From positions 53,918,545 to 53,982,544 of the forward strand of contig CM046858.1 in assembly GCA_025617745.1 (NCBI GenBank): a stretch of 64,000 nt of DNA. Reading direction: 5' to 3'. The stretch comes from Heliocidaris erythrogramma. Lineage: Eukaryota; Echinodermata; Echinoidea; Camarodonta; Echinometridae. This document shows, piece by piece, positions 21,030-33,711 of this stretch. The notes below the pieces were generated by a model. That model searched no databases, was not told the DNA's origin, and saw only the letters and a list, made by a program, of their open reading frames with translations. How positions within the stretch are numbered: position 1 is the stretch's first letter; every line of letters starts with the position of its first letter. A program made the translations under genes and the position numbers.

Positions 21030-24000
21030 AAATGAGTTCAAGGAAACATTACGATGGAAAACTTACTGCTTACTATACTGAATATAAATTCAGATGGATG
21101 TCGTGTCATTTATGAAAGTCTTGTGTTTTTGTACACGTTGTAAACTGAAAGTCTGTATAATATGTATGTGTATATATACGATGTAAATGTAAATAGTACA
21201 AATTTAATATATTGACTGATTTATTACTTTAATTTAGTGGAGAAAAAGAATGAGTTTCAACAAACTTTGTACATGTACATGTAGATGTATAGTTTGCCTT
21301 TGATATTATTCAGTGAAGCAATGTTTCGTGGGAAAATGTCAACATTTTTTAAAAAGTCATATATAAAGAGGGTAGAATCATCTTATATTCTTTGTTTGAT
21401 TTGATAACAAAAAATTGCAACAAAAACCACATACATGTACATGTATATATTTTTGTTTTTGTAAGCAAATCCTTGTAGAAGGAGCTAAACAATAGACAGA
21501 AGGACATGATCATATTGTCCATCTGAGATTTGTATATATGTTGGAATACATTTACATATACATGTACAATACAAAAGGATAGGTAAGCAATATATGTATG
21601 TTGACATGTCTTATACATGTAGATGCTTTTCACAGTGTATTATAATTGTCTAAAACTTAAAGCTCGTATATTTGTACTGTGTGTAGCTTTTTACACTATG
21701 TGCATATTGAAATGTTATATTTTGCATGAATTTAATTGCTTTGTATTACTTTGGATTCAGGTTAATAAGTAAGGAAATAATGAAGGTTAAGGAGTGCATT
21801 ATAATGTGCATGGATTTTATTGTTGAGGTTATAAGTCAGTGTGTTTTGGGAGTGACTGCTGTGTTGGTGTTATGGATTGTTTGGTTTTTTTTAGATCATT
21901 GTTGAATAATTACAATTTGTTCAGCAAATTGTGGTAGTGGTTCCAGTTGAATTACCTTTATATAAATTATGTTTCAACTTTATAAGAGGAAATTATATGT
22001 AGATTGATTGGGTCTTTTTGCCTCTGACGAAGATTCTGCTAGGATCAAAAGCTCAGGCCCCTTTTGACTCCATTTTACTCCATTGGCTCGCTATTATCGG
22101 ATAAGCAGTTTTCAGCAGCTTGTTTTCGATATATGCTTTTGTAACATTTGCTCCAGTCTATATTATGTCAAAGATATGATTAGGGTTGCACTTGGGTTTG
22201 TGGTTTAGGGTTAGGGTAGAAGTTAGGAATTTGGTTAGTGTAGGAATCTCACCCTGAGCAATTTCCGCCAGAGCTTGTGTTGGAGGAGCAATATGCCATT
22301 TTCATAATATGCATTCGAATTTAATGCTTACCTCTTTGTCGACGCCTATTAACAAACTATTACATTCACCTGTTACAAGTTATTGTATTTTAACAGTCAG
22401 AATGCATATTGAATACATCAAAGTGCTGCTAAGTCAGACAAATCAAAATGTTTATCCAACTTAACAACGCCTGATATATGCAATTTCATTTTCAAGTGAA
22501 TGTTATACATGTAGTTTTTCAATAGGCAAATTTGAAAACATTACGAAAATTATCTGTTGTATTTCTTAGCGGATAGGCACTGTGCTATGCTAGGTTTCTG
22601 AAATTACGCTTAAGTTTATTCTGGAGTGTTTACTGTCGTTTTATAATTCCCTGTCATGTTATGTCGAATATATCTTTTCAATTATACAGTTGAATTGTCT
22701 TAATATTAATATTCCATCTGTAACTCATAACAGTAATGATCCAGATTGGCTTTACATGTATACAAGAATATTCTTTTCACTGTACATCTTCATATTATAG
22801 ACTAACATTGAAACTGTCTAGATTTTATTTACATCATTCATATCAAGCGGAAAAAAAATGCCATGTATACTGTATATACTGCAATATTCTTTTTAGGTAT
22901 TCAAATAATCTTACACCATTAACTCTAGCTAGTACATGTAGCTAGCTATACATTCAACTCCTGTTGATTTTCAGAGGCTTGGGCCTCCTTGCAAATTAAA
23001 TCCTCTATCTGAGAAATCTAATCAGATGAGGACTAGTTTGTATAATGTGTGGGTATCTGTTGATTTCTATTGCAAATTCGTTCTTATTTTCAAAAATAAA
23101 TAGCAAGCGAAAGCTTTGAAACTTAATTTGAATTTCACTCTTCAATATTTGTTTTACTTGCATTGCAAATTCATTTGAGTTTTGAAAAATGTAGATGAAA
23201 TAAAGAATAGCAAGTGAGAGCATGGCAAAATAAAGTTGAATTTCATTAATGTGAGTAAAAGAAATTTTAGCGAGGAAGCATAACCAGGAAAAAAGATTTT
23301 GATAGAATGTGAGAGAACATGTTACATGTACTAGTGTATGAATTTGGAGGAAGGGGAAGAATTAATGAAAGGAGGGAGAAACTGGCATGACATTGTGGGG
23401 GGGGGGGGGGGGGGGAGGTGTGGAAATGAGAGTGGAGAAAGAACCGGTACATGTACGCAGTCTAAACATGGTGTAGAACTGGGGTCGTTTAGATCTCCTT
23501 TTCATGCGACAGAGGATTATTGAGGATTAAACATAATGTACGTGTAAGGAATTATGTGGCACTTGAAACAGCAAAGAAAGACAAAGGAAGGAATTATCAA
23601 GGCCAAAACACAAGAGTTACTCATTTTTATTATAAAAATTTAAGAGGTTTTGAAAAATCATTATTTCAGTGAAAAATCTGTATCCGGATGTTGAAAAATC
23701 ATTATTTGGTATGATACCTTCTGTATTCTCAAAGTTCAGTAGGAAACACTGAAGATCTGTACAAAATATACATATACGGATCCAATTAGGTATATGACTA
23801 ATCTGTTGGGGTTATTTAAAGAGCAGTTGCAGTGCATGTATTTTAGATTTACTTGATTTAATTTTGATTAATATACCTTTCTTGAGATGCAATTTGGTGT
23901 CAAATGATCATTTGAATGATACAATTTTGAAAAAAAAGAAAATGTACTGCTCTCTCTAAAGAAGCAATAAAATATTTTCAGGATTATGTAAATATGCTCA

Positions 24001-24030
24001 GTGGCGGATTGGGGGGGGGGCACCATTCTT
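21030..24030. other. Intergenic, repeat-rich, no gene seen
   Basis: Contains a segment at about 22016-22130 (GACGAAGATTCTGCTAGGAT...) that looks like the end of a dispersed retroelement; a TTAGGGTTAGGGT-containing stretch at 22195-22270 that resembles sequence at 18920-19030; two diverged copies of a GCAAATTC...ATAGCAAG repeat at 23068-23222; and a 19-base G run at 23397-23415. No exon or domain found. Confidence 0.5.
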
Positions 24031-24182
24031 AAGGGCTGGTCACATTTTTCCGATAACGATAACGATAACAATAAAAAGATTATCAATTAAAGGTCATAGT
24101 TTTAGTAGGGCAGCTCTAGAGTGTACCTTAAATGAAAAATATCGTTATCGTTATCGTTACCGACAAATATGACCACCCCTTT
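24031..24182. mobile_element. 150-bp MITE with (CGATAA)n ends
   Basis: The left AAGGGCTGGTCACATTTTTC followed by CGATAACGATAACGATAAC mirrors the right CGTTATCGTTATCGTTACC followed by ATATGACCACCCCTT, with a few mismatches. It is bounded by possible TA target sites. No coding potential. Confidence 0.7.
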
Positions 24183-24574
24183 ACATTATGTGCATGGATG
24201 AAATGTAGGATATAATTAGACCATCGGATGAGGGAGGGTGTGGGAGGGGTAAAAGGTCTTTTCATACCTACTACCCTCCCCCCCCCCCCCCCCCCCGCCC
24301 TTTCCCGCTTGTCACTTCGCTATACTGATCTCTCACATAATAAGCCCCGTACTGGCGTTCAAGTTTAATTGCAAGCAAAGGTCAAACTTTATCAATAAAT
24401 TTGCTCCACCAGTCCTTAAAACTTGTGATTCCAGAATATGCTTCCCTTCCACACTATGAACATGGCGAACAAAGAAGCGGACAAAATATACAGCTCCTCC
24501 TTGTACCTTCCACAATTGCCCGGGTAGACAAAAGAACATCCCTTCATTTCTATTACGTAAAAATATGTAGAACA

Positions 24575-24700
24575 GGGGAGCGTTTCATCAAGCATTTTTA
24601 CCGACAACTGTTATAAGCTACTGAAATCCTTGCATCTGATTGGCTGAGAGCAAATTTGTCAGTAAAAATCACTGACAAAACGCTTAATGAAACGCTCCCC
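24575..24700. mobile_element. MITE copy B (GGGGAGCGTTTCAT family)
   Basis: 126 bp with inverted ends GGGGAGCGTTTCATCAAG and TTAATGAAACGCTCCCC, and the same core as copy A at 19211-19352. Two copies 5 kb apart in one window suggest an abundant family. Confidence 0.8.
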
Positions 24701-25097
24701 AGGTGTCACATGAATATTCACCTGGTCTACTTTTGTTTACCAGAGCAATTGTGGAGGTACAATGAGGAGCTGTATATTTTGTCCGCTCTCTTTGTCATCG
24801 TGTTCATAATGCCACATACTCCACACGTACAGCAAGTCCAAAAGACACAATTACACCAATATAGAAGCAAAAGGTGTAATTATATTTAATATTGTTTTGC
24901 TTCAGGTCTCCTCGATCTGCATACAGTCATGTACTAAGCCTTTTCAACAGATTGAAAAAATGCACTTTTCAAATTCCCTTTTCTTTATAAATTATTTGTG
25001 CAAATCCAATGACAATGCCAGGGGTCTACAGCAGCATTTTTCAACTTTTTTTTAAGTCACGGCATGCACCAGGTTAAAAATTTGGTGTCACCCCAAC

Positions 25098-27226
25098 CAG
25101 TGGCGTATCTGGACCTTGGCGTCGTGGGGGGGGGGGGGGCATTTGAGCTAATCGTGATCCATGTAGGCCTATTCAGGAAGCCAATCCCCCGCCCCCCCCC
25201 CCCCAAAAAAAAAAAAAAAAAAATCAATTTCCTTGGCCCTTATTTGCGTTGAAAGGGGAGTGTAAGGCGACGGAAGTTTCTTTTACCACTGCAGTGAGAA
25301 TTTAGTAGCCATAATTCATATAGTTTCTTTTCTTTTCATATGTGCGTTATAAAGAGAGAAAAGCTAGAGGACTAGAGGAGGGCAGTTTCCAGAGTAGAGT
25401 CAGAGACAGAAACAGAACTCCTAAAACTAAGTTGGACGTCAGGGAAGTTTCTTTTATATTTTGCACGAGTACGAGTGCGCTAAGGTGTAGATATACTGTT
25501 TAAAGCCTCCAATTGGTAAGTTTCTTTTGCTATTACTATGCATTAAAGTCATATTGTTTTAAAAGAAATATGAGTGTTATAAAGTATTATAAAGAGAGAT
25601 GATAATTATTAGAGTGAATTGTAATGAACCTTTGTAAACATTGTTAGTTGTGAGGAAATTATAAGAGTCTAGTTAGAGATAACATTCTTAACGTAACGTG
25701 AGATCATTTAGTGTTTAGTCTGTTGAAGTAAGTTGTGTCCTTGGTATTTAGATAAGAACTAGGTCCACTTGCTTCTTGAATTACCTCTGTGAGTTAGATG
25801 CATCCAATCAAGTAATGAACAGAGTCTGCAGCAGGAAGAACAAAGCAATAATGGTGAATTATTAGATCCAGTTCTGATCACAGTCCTCTAGTATTGCTAC
25901 AAGGCTACAAGCATTGTTGTTTGCATTGCAGTATTTTATCTTAGAACTTAAAACTTGGAACTTGGGAATTGGAATGACGAATAAAAGTTATTTCGCACAA
26001 GCCAACACCGGTTCTACGAATATATATTTCTTGGAGTGTATTTAAGTTTGAATTCCGGCCTGCTTACCGCGTGGTGCAAGGCGGCAGCCACACCATCCTT
26101 TCTTAAGTTTTCAATTCCATAACTTTGATTTGAATACAATTTTATTTGCAAAATTGGTAACATCGGTGTATACCCAAAATTATGAATTTATACGTTTAGC
26201 GAAGCAAGAGAGCTTTTTTTCTCCAAATTTTATTTTTAATTAAAGTTTTAGGACGCTTATAGGCCTACATTATTTACAATTATATACATGAATTAATATA
26301 TTGATAATGTTTAATATTGATTAAAATTAATGTTTAAGGATAGGCCTATTTTAGAGAGGTTTCAGTCCAATATTACATACGAATTACAAACAGCTTGAGT
26401 TTTCGCAATCGGGCTTTACCTGCTGAGGAGAGTCTTTGCCCTTTTGTTCATTTTAAAAATTTGGGTTCATAACCTATAAGTCCTATAGGCTATACTTTTT
26501 TATGCCTCCGCCCACCGTAGGTGGTGCCGGAGGCATTATGTTTTCGGGTCGTCCGTCCGTCCGTCCGTCCGTCCCCTTTTCGTTCTCGCGATAACTTCAA
26601 AACCTTTTTTTTTTTTAATCAGTTTGTAACTTGGCCAATGTATGCATATGGGAGGGACGATGAACTGATTAGATTTTGGGGTCTCAAGGTGAAAGGTCAA
26701 AGTCACAGAGGTAATTATGTAGATAAAAATGGTTTTATAGGATTATATTAAGGAAATAACAAATGCCATAATTTCAATGCTAAAATATTGAAGAAAATTT
26801 GTTCGCGAAAATTTGAAAAAATAAAGATGTAATTGCTTTGTTCGCTATATCATGTAATTTTATATGACTCCTGCTAAATATTGCGCCCCCAATATAGGAT
26901 AAAGTGTATAAAACAGCATTTGCAAAGATTCAACTTTTGAAAGAAATCTCAACTGTAGGTATAGCCTTGCTGCATTTCTCGACTCTTTCTCAAGTCTATA
27001 GGGTTTTCGTTATTTTTGCTCCCTATTGTAGAAGTGAGTGAATAGAAAACTGTTTATCAATGTATAAAATTCGAGCTTCTCAATTGCAAACTTTCTGGGT
27101 AAAATGCACCAGAAATTGCGTTTTTTACGGTTAAAAATTGAAAATTTGCCGCTTGGTCGCTTTGCTCCCTCGCTAACGTAGAAAAGTTTGGGCACTCGGG
27201 CGCCATAATCCCGAGATACGCCACTG
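25098..27226. mobile_element. Possible DNA element with CAGTGGCGTATCT ends
   Basis: CAGTGGCGTATCT at 25098-25110 and its complement at 27214-27226 are exact 13-bp inverted ends. No target duplication or transposase was found. The interior has G/C runs, an LTR-like stretch (about 25255-26090, with AATAAA near 25980) and a CCTCCGCCCACCG repeat. The pairing may be coincidental or of two solo ends. Confidence 0.35.
26504..26580. repeat. CCTCCGCCCACCG / GGAGGCATTATG repeat, copy 1
   Basis: Contains TATGCCTCCGCCCACCGTAG, an inverted GGTGCCGGAGGCATTATG and a CCGT-unit run. A related sequence is at 58597-58660. Short palindromic end of a dispersed element; the far end is not identified here. Confidence 0.65.
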
Positions 27227-28096
27227 GCTTCGCTCCCTCGCCGGTCATTCCCCCCCCCCCCCCCCCCCCCTTAGTAGTGAACACGGGTCGACACCCCTGG
27301 TACAGACCATTTTCTTGTCATTATTCAACATAGTTCTGCCATAGGAGTGCATTCCTAACGTGTAATTTGCCCAGGAGCTTAACATGTTTTCTTTTATTTC
27401 ATCATTAATTGAGTATATATATGATTCTTGCAGCTATAGTGTACAAAATGATGATCATGTGTTTCAAATTTTGCTGAAATAAAAATACATAGTATTGATC
27501 TTATGTCATAAAGTGTAGCAATTATCTTTAATTTATCACATGTACATGTATATCACAACTCCAAGAAATATAAACATCCCAAACGGCTTATGGTAATATT
27601 GTTCATAAAATATAGGCCTATATTATGCCATCTTGTCAATTTGGTTTTTGGTAACTGAACCATGGATGTATAGTGTTGAAGTTTGTGTGCATACGGAGTT
27701 TTCAAATCATCAAGTTCTGCAAGTGTTTACATTAATATCCTCATGGCCCATGTTTATCATTGAAGTGTTTTTTTGTACCCCCTCCCTATCTTTTTATTTG
27801 TTCCTGTTGTGAAAGGTCCTAATACTAGCTTTATAAACTAGCAAAATAAGCAGCATCTGAAAATCTTCTCGTGGATATTTTTTCATTAATCCAAACAGGT
27901 TCTTTTCTATTCTTTCAATAAAAACATCATTCTGTAAGCCTGTGTTCCAAAGTAAATATTTGCCTTAGTCTTCCTTTTCAACAAAATAAGGGCCAAGAAG
28001 AACCAATCCTCGAATACGCTGTACAATACTTTGCAAAATCAAAAAATCCCTGTTAATTAAGGATCTACGACGAGTCGTAAGAATAGCCACTTCCTT
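27227..28096. other. Intergenic DNA, no gene seen
   Basis: A 21-base C run at 27250-27270, then AT-rich sequence without recognisable exons or repeat ends. Confidence 0.5.
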
Positions 28097-28740
28097 ATGT
28101 TTTGCCATTGAATATTATGTAGTGCATAATTCGCACGATGGGAGGGTTCGGTTCAGTGAAAGTAAACGAGGTAAAATTGAAAATGATGATTTGCCTGGAT
28201 TATAACAAGTTGAGTAAGTTTATGAAGAAAATGCTGTATAAATAAGAATTTAGTCACGTTAGTGTCCTATAATGGCAGATAGCCAGATAGGCAGTATGCA
28301 GCTGACAGTATGACAGATTAGGTCAGGTCAGAGGGGTCAGCTAGTTCAGGGTCAAGCTATTTAGGTGTACATGTGTGATATGTATTATGCAAGGTTATGA
28401 TGAATGATATTGGGTTAAAGAGGATATTTTGTTTGTGACCAACTCACCTTTACAGCAGAAAGTACATCATATATGGAAATTTAATAACTCAAAATTCCTC
28501 AAATTATACTAGTTATAGAACAAGGTAACATAATGCATAGGGTTTATATATTTCGTGTTTGGGTCTGTTATTGGATTTATTAGAGACAAAGATTACATTC
28601 ACATTTAGAGAGTGAATATGGACAATGTATACAAGCTGTATTATTCATTCATCAGCTTATCTATGCTCATTAGCATTTATGTTATTCAACAATGCTTATG
28701 ACTCTGTTCTTATTTGTTTCATTAAAGGTTGAACCGTTTG
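28097..28740 (+). repeat. BEL/Pao 5' LTR (approximate bounds)
   Basis: The sequence from about 28097 matches a second copy beginning about 36759 (TTGCCATTGAATATTATGTA...). The match runs through the leader into the gag ATG, so the exact LTR end cannot be read; a candidate primer-binding region starts around 28750 (TGGTGTCAACAC). Copy 2 lacks about 115 bp present here (about 28180-28296). Confidence 0.5.
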
Positions 28741-28871
28741 CCAGTTGGAGTATTGGTGTCAACACAAGCGTGTCACTTGAGTGATTATTTGTCATCAGTG
28801 GCCTTTAGTAGAGTCTTAATTATCGTCAACATCAGTTCAACAACAGTTGGTTGTGACTATACGTCGTCAAG

Positions 28872-29207
28872 ATGAGTGACATCAATGTTGGCAGTGATAT
28901 GGGTGCGAAGTCAGATGCTGGTCATCAAGACACAGTAACCAGTGATGTTAAGCCAGTGGATGATGGGGTTAAGCTTGATGGCATCAAGCCGGAGGACTCT
29001 GTCAGCCAGTGTGGAAAGAGCTCCACCTCATCCACTTCCTCGAGGCTGAAAGCGATGGCTAGGAGGGCAGCCTTTGAGGTAGAAGCAGCAGCTCTCGCTG
29101 AACAACAGGAATTTGAGCTTGAAGAGCTTCGGCTTAGGCAACGCAAGGCCCAGCTGGCATTGAGAACCCAACTCAAGGTTGCACAAGTCGAAGAGAAGGT
29201 ATATACT
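28872..29207 (+). pseudogene. BEL/Pao gag N-terminal part
   Basis: An open frame starting at an ATG (MSDINVGSDMG) after a non-coding leader. It is acidic and Ser-rich, then becomes a helical Ala/Glu/Leu/Arg region (RRAAFEVEAAALAEQQEFEL), usual for the start of BEL gag proteins, which often form coiled coils. It is cut by the inserted solo LTR at 29208, after which the frame resumes at about 30665 with frameshifts. Confidence 0.7.
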
Positions 29208-30660
29208 TGTGCGTGAGTGGTCAAATTTGTGGTTTGCAGTAAACACACATTGGATCAACATCACAACACCAATTAATCGATACATTTAAGCACCATCCTT
29301 ACAAGAAAAGACTAATTAGATTCCAGAAATGCATCACTATATTTTTATTACTATATCACACAATCATCGAATGAATAATCATCATTATTGCATAACTCAA
29401 AAATAACAAGTTTGCCAAGACAATAGTGATAATAATAATTATAATACGGGTATCCTATAAATGGAAGTGATGACAGTCCATGCAGACCAAAGTTCGCGGT
29501 TCACAGTCAGTTGTTGTAGAGTCGGATGCTGGGGTTGATCACTGAACAGCCTAGTCCAAGGAGAAATATAGTCAATCACAACGATGTATACCTCCCTCTG
29601 ACTTGGCGTGATAAATAATAGCAAGAGCAAGCAGATAATATGAAAGGTCCACGAGAAACGATGATAAATTATGCACGATAATATCCAGAGTAATTCTCAG
29701 ACGTAATGTAGAAATTCTGCGGTAATAATAAGCATATATAGTCCACGGTGGATGAGCAGTAATTTTCTTCACAGAGTAATGGTCGCTGTAAAGTGTCCCG
29801 CAGAGATAATTTTCTCACAGAGTGATGGTCTCTGTGAAATGTCCAGCCGATGTTCCTAAGAAAAGCGAGGAAGTCGGGGGCAGTGGACACGTAGGGGTTC
29901 ACACAAGAAGAAAGTTGAATAGCTGTTGGCAGGTCGGGGCGAGCTGTACTGTCAACCAGCAGGCTAACTTAACTGCAAAGTCGACATGAGGCGACCCAAC
30001 GAGGATCGGGGAGTGAACTTAGTCCAATATGATGTCCAGTGTGGCCTGACTGTATAATGTTGAATGTGTCCTTGTGAGTTCTCTTATGAGGGTATTTATA
30101 GCCTTACAGAGGATCGAACGGTAATATGCAAATATCAACCTTGACCTTATTGGTCAGTTAAAATAAAATGTTAAGTTGACAAGAACATACTAAAGTGTGC
30201 TAGTTTGCAATTTTGTAAGTCAATTTGTACAAATATAAAATGACATGTCATGAAAACAATTAATGCTGTAACAAGAGCAAGTTAAGATAAACGGAGTTAT
30301 ATAAATGGTTTTATCATAATCCTACTAAAAAGGTGTAAAAGTACCATAAATTGTAGGAAATGTATCAATATTTCTCAAGTTCGCTGGCTTGAGTGAGCGA
30401 GGATACTGTGTGTCTTTTGACACCCTCTTTTCAGAGCAGCTTAGTGCGCTAACAGAAACTATTTTGTTCAGCTTGTTGACCGAGCTGCCCTGAGCAGATA
30501 TGAAGGGATTATCCTCTCATTGCGTGTGCATAATGGTAATGACTAATTGTAGTTCTCAAAATTAACTGATATTCAAGATAAATAATAACGTGTATGGCAT
30601 ATTCATTCTCAAATTATAATAATAATTATTAATATAAACATTAACAAGAAAGGCGCTACA
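29208..30660 (-). mobile_element. Probable 1.45-kb solo LTR inserted in BEL gag
   Basis: The insertion begins TGTGCGTG and ends GGCGCTACA, with TACT immediately on both sides (29204-29207 and 30661-30664). In the minus orientation it therefore reads TGTAGCGCC...CACA with TG...CA ends, and contains a TATAAATA box on the minus strand near 30098. It has no long reading frame. This fits a solo LTR left by recombination of a Ty3/gypsy-type element; family unknown. Confidence 0.6.
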
Positions 30661-30839
30661 TACTCAACAAGATTGAGATGTTTCAGCATCTGGTACACCG
30701 GAAAGTATTCCACAAAGCCGTCAGTAGTGCTCACTTCTACTCCTGCAAATCCTTCTAGTGCAGCTGCGAGTACTTTTGCAAGGCTAGATGAGGATGCGAC
30801 AATCCCGTATCCACTTCCAGAGAGAGAGATGCTGTTCTC

Positions 30840-32066
30840 TTGCAATTGCTTCATCAAGGACAGCAACAGCAGCAGAGACTGCTGGAATCAGTATCCCTCC
30901 CTCATGCTGATCTCGACAAGTATGATGGTGATCCATTGAAGTATCATGAGTTCTGGCGAGGATTTGAAAATTGTGTTGACCAGACAACCGTGGATGATGC
31001 AGTGAAGCTAAATCGCCTTCTACGCTATTGCTCTGGAGATGTGAAGAGGTTGGTTCAACCATGTTTGATTATGAAGGCATCAGAAGGCTACAGTAAAGCC
31101 AAGACCATCCTGCAGGAGAAATATGGTAATCCGGTGCTCATTGCGGATGCCTGGTTACGTAAGGTAACTGAAGGCAAAAGGATAAGTCCCCAAGACAGGC
31201 GAGGCCTTGGAGAGATGGCAGACGAAATTCTCATCTGTGTACAAACATTAGATGCGATTGGCCAGAGTTCTGAGCTGACTTCACAGCGCATCCTTCAACA
31301 AATAGCAGAAATGCTGCCGTATCACCTGAGGGCGAGATGGTTGAAAGTCGTTGGTACAGCTCGGAAGGAAGGTAGACTTCCTTCTATCGTAGACCTAGTA
31401 ACCCTCCTGCAGGAGGTTGCTAAAGAGGAAAATGACCCAGTCTTCGGCAAGTTGATGGAGAGAGACCATGCCTCTAAGACATCAGCCATGACTAAGAAGG
31501 CTTCTGGTAAGGCACAAAGGGGGGCCTTTACAACCAGCACTGATACCGAAGATAGTGGTAAGAAAACAAGGACATGTGTGAAGTGCAAGGGAGACCATTC
31601 CTTGTTCGGCTGTGAGCAATTCAAACAGCTTATGCCTGAAGAAAGACTGAAGTTGGCCCAGAAGGAGAAACTTTGTTTCAACTGCTTGAAGAAGGGCCAT
31701 AGAGCAAATGGATGCAAGGTCAACCGTACCTGTACAGTGAAAGGGTGCAATATGAAACACACCAAATTCCTGCATCTTACAAGACAGCCTTCTCAGCCTA
31801 GTAGAAGTGAATCTCCGTCAAATGTCCAGGAGCCACAAACTGATGAACTTTCATCATCATCTGAAGTAGGTGCAGCTAGTCACCACTCGTCAGCTTCACA
31901 AGTAGCTGAGGCAACCAGTAACGTCATAGGGGCCGGCAGCAAGGTTGCACTCCCTATTGTACCAGTACGAGTGAGAGCCAAAGGGAAGGACGTTTACTCT
32001 GACACCTACGCCCTCTTAGACAGTGGTTCGACCTCGACATTTTGCACCACAGAACCACAAGGTTAG
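30840..32066 (+). pseudogene. BEL/Pao gag C-terminus, zinc knuckles, start of protease
   Basis: The frame starts at QLLHQGQQQQQRLLES and contains the conserved gag region (PHADLDKYDGDPLKYHEFW, about residues 20-140), two CCHC-like knuckles (residues 246-258 and 279-292) and an aspartic-protease motif LLDSGST at 392-398. It ends in a frameshift at about 32050-32066, after which protease continues in another frame. The codons upstream (30673-30840) read in a different frame, marking another frameshift. Confidence 0.8.
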
Positions 32067-32799
32067 GGCTGAAGGGAGAATTCAGAGGCTCTCAATGTCG
32101 ACATTAGATAAGCCCAGCAGTGTGATGACATGCAAAACTGTCAGCCTTGTGGTAGAGAGTCTATCAACTGGGCACAAGCTGAATCTTCCTCATGTGTATG
32201 CGAAGGAACAGATCAATGTGAGCCGTTCACACATTGCTGAGGTGAGCGACACCAAGCGGTTTCCACATTTGGCGGATGTGGACGTTCCTGTGGCCAGCCC
32301 TCGAGAGGTGATGCTTCTTATCGGCCAAGATGTTCCTGAAGCATTGGTACCTTTAGATGTCAGACGTGGCAAGGCTGGAGACATCTATGCAGTGAAGACG
32401 GTGTTAGGATGGACACTGAATGGACCTGTAGATCATGAAGGTGATCCAAGTAGTGAACCATCATCTCATTTCATTGCCAATGATATCCGATTGGATGCGC
32501 AAGTGACCAAGTTCTGGAAAATGGAGGGGACTGAATATCTCACAGATGACTCTAAGGGCACGTCAGTGAATGACGCGATTCCGTTAGAGGTGTGGAGAAA
32601 GTCCATACAGAAGGTGGATGGACATTATCAGTTGTCCATACCTTTCAGAGAGAGCCAGCCCTGTCTTCCTAATAACCGCCACCTTGCAGAGCAGAGGTTG
32701 CAGTCACTCAAGAGGAGATTGGTCAGAGACGAGAGGCTTCACATGAAATATGCTGATGGCATCAGTCAACTTCTTGACACCATCACCATCCAGTGCTAA
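32067..32799 (+). pseudogene. BEL/Pao protease C-terminus and RT lead-in
   Basis: Continues the protease (MLLIGQDVPEALVPLDVRRG, AVKTVLGWTLNGP), followed by the linker to reverse transcriptase. A frameshift near 32790 ends this frame. Confidence 0.75.
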
Positions 32800-33080
32800 C
32801 TGATGAGAAACCAGACAAGGTGCGGATAGTGTTCGATTGCGCATCAAAGCACAAAGGAACGTCGTTGAATGACAAGGTCTTGCAGGGGCCGGATCTGACC
32901 GTCTGTTGATGGGAGTGTTGCTGAGATTTCGGCAAGAACCAGTAGCTCTGATGTCTGACATAGAAGGGATGTTTCATCAAGTCAGAGTACCTCTGGCTGA
33001 GAGAGATGTTATGAGATTCCTGTGGTGGCCAGGCGGTGACAGATAGGCAGCCTAAGAAGTACCGAATGTGCGTTCACCTC
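32790..33080 (+). pseudogene. BEL/Pao reverse transcriptase, fingers and motif A
   Basis: The frames here read [20 protein letters not shown] and, after a further shift, LMSDIEGMFHQVRVPLAERD, which holds the first catalytic Asp of the reverse transcriptase. Frameshifts near 32900 and 33035-33085 break it. No intact RT frame remains. Confidence 0.75.
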
Positions 33081-33081
33081 T

Positions 33082-33711
33082 TTGGAGGAACTTGGAGCCC
33101 AAGTTGCTGTAATTTTGCCCTCCATCGAACAGCTGCAGACAATCAAGACGTCTTCACTCCAGAAGGCAGTGAGAGCTATACATAGAAATTTCTATGTGGA
33201 TGATTGTCTCATCTCAGTGAAGAGTGAGGAAACTGCAGTGAGACTGGCAGCTATCCTAAGAGAAGGCCTGAAAAGAGGAGGTTTCAAGCTGACAAAGTGG
33301 CTCAGTAACAGACCACAGGTCTTGGAGTCTATTCCAGAAGATGATCGAGCGAAGAACGCTAAGGGGCTAGATCTAGATCTTAATCATGATGCTCTTCCAG
33401 TCGATAGAGCATTAGGCATCACTTGGGATGTGGAGCTGGATAGTTTTCTGTATAAGTTCACCCCCAGAGACAAGCCTCGAACCCGACGCGGGCTGCTGAG
33501 TGTCATATCTTCAGTGTACGATCCTCTTGGCTATGCCAGCCCATTTGTCTTGAAGGCAAAGATGATATTGCAAGAACTGACAAGGATGAATCTCGGCTTG
33601 GATGACAAGATTCCAGACGCTGAAAGACGCCAGTGGGATGAATGGATTGGTGAATTGCCCAAGATGGCAGACTTCAAGGTGAATAGGTGCATCAATTATT
33701 TGGAGCAGTAA
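33082..33711 (+). pseudogene. BEL/Pao RT motif C and A17-type region
   Basis: Carries FYVDDCLIS (the YVDD metal-binding motif, about 33190-33210) and the region typical of Pao elements after RT (LGITWDVELDSF, SVYDPLGYASPFVLKAK). It ends with a stop at 33709-33711 due to a frameshift into the RNase H region. Confidence 0.8.

Noticed and set aside
25098..27226. Confident hAT-type transposon
   Set aside because: Only 13-bp ends match; no target duplication and no transposase, so reported at low confidence only.
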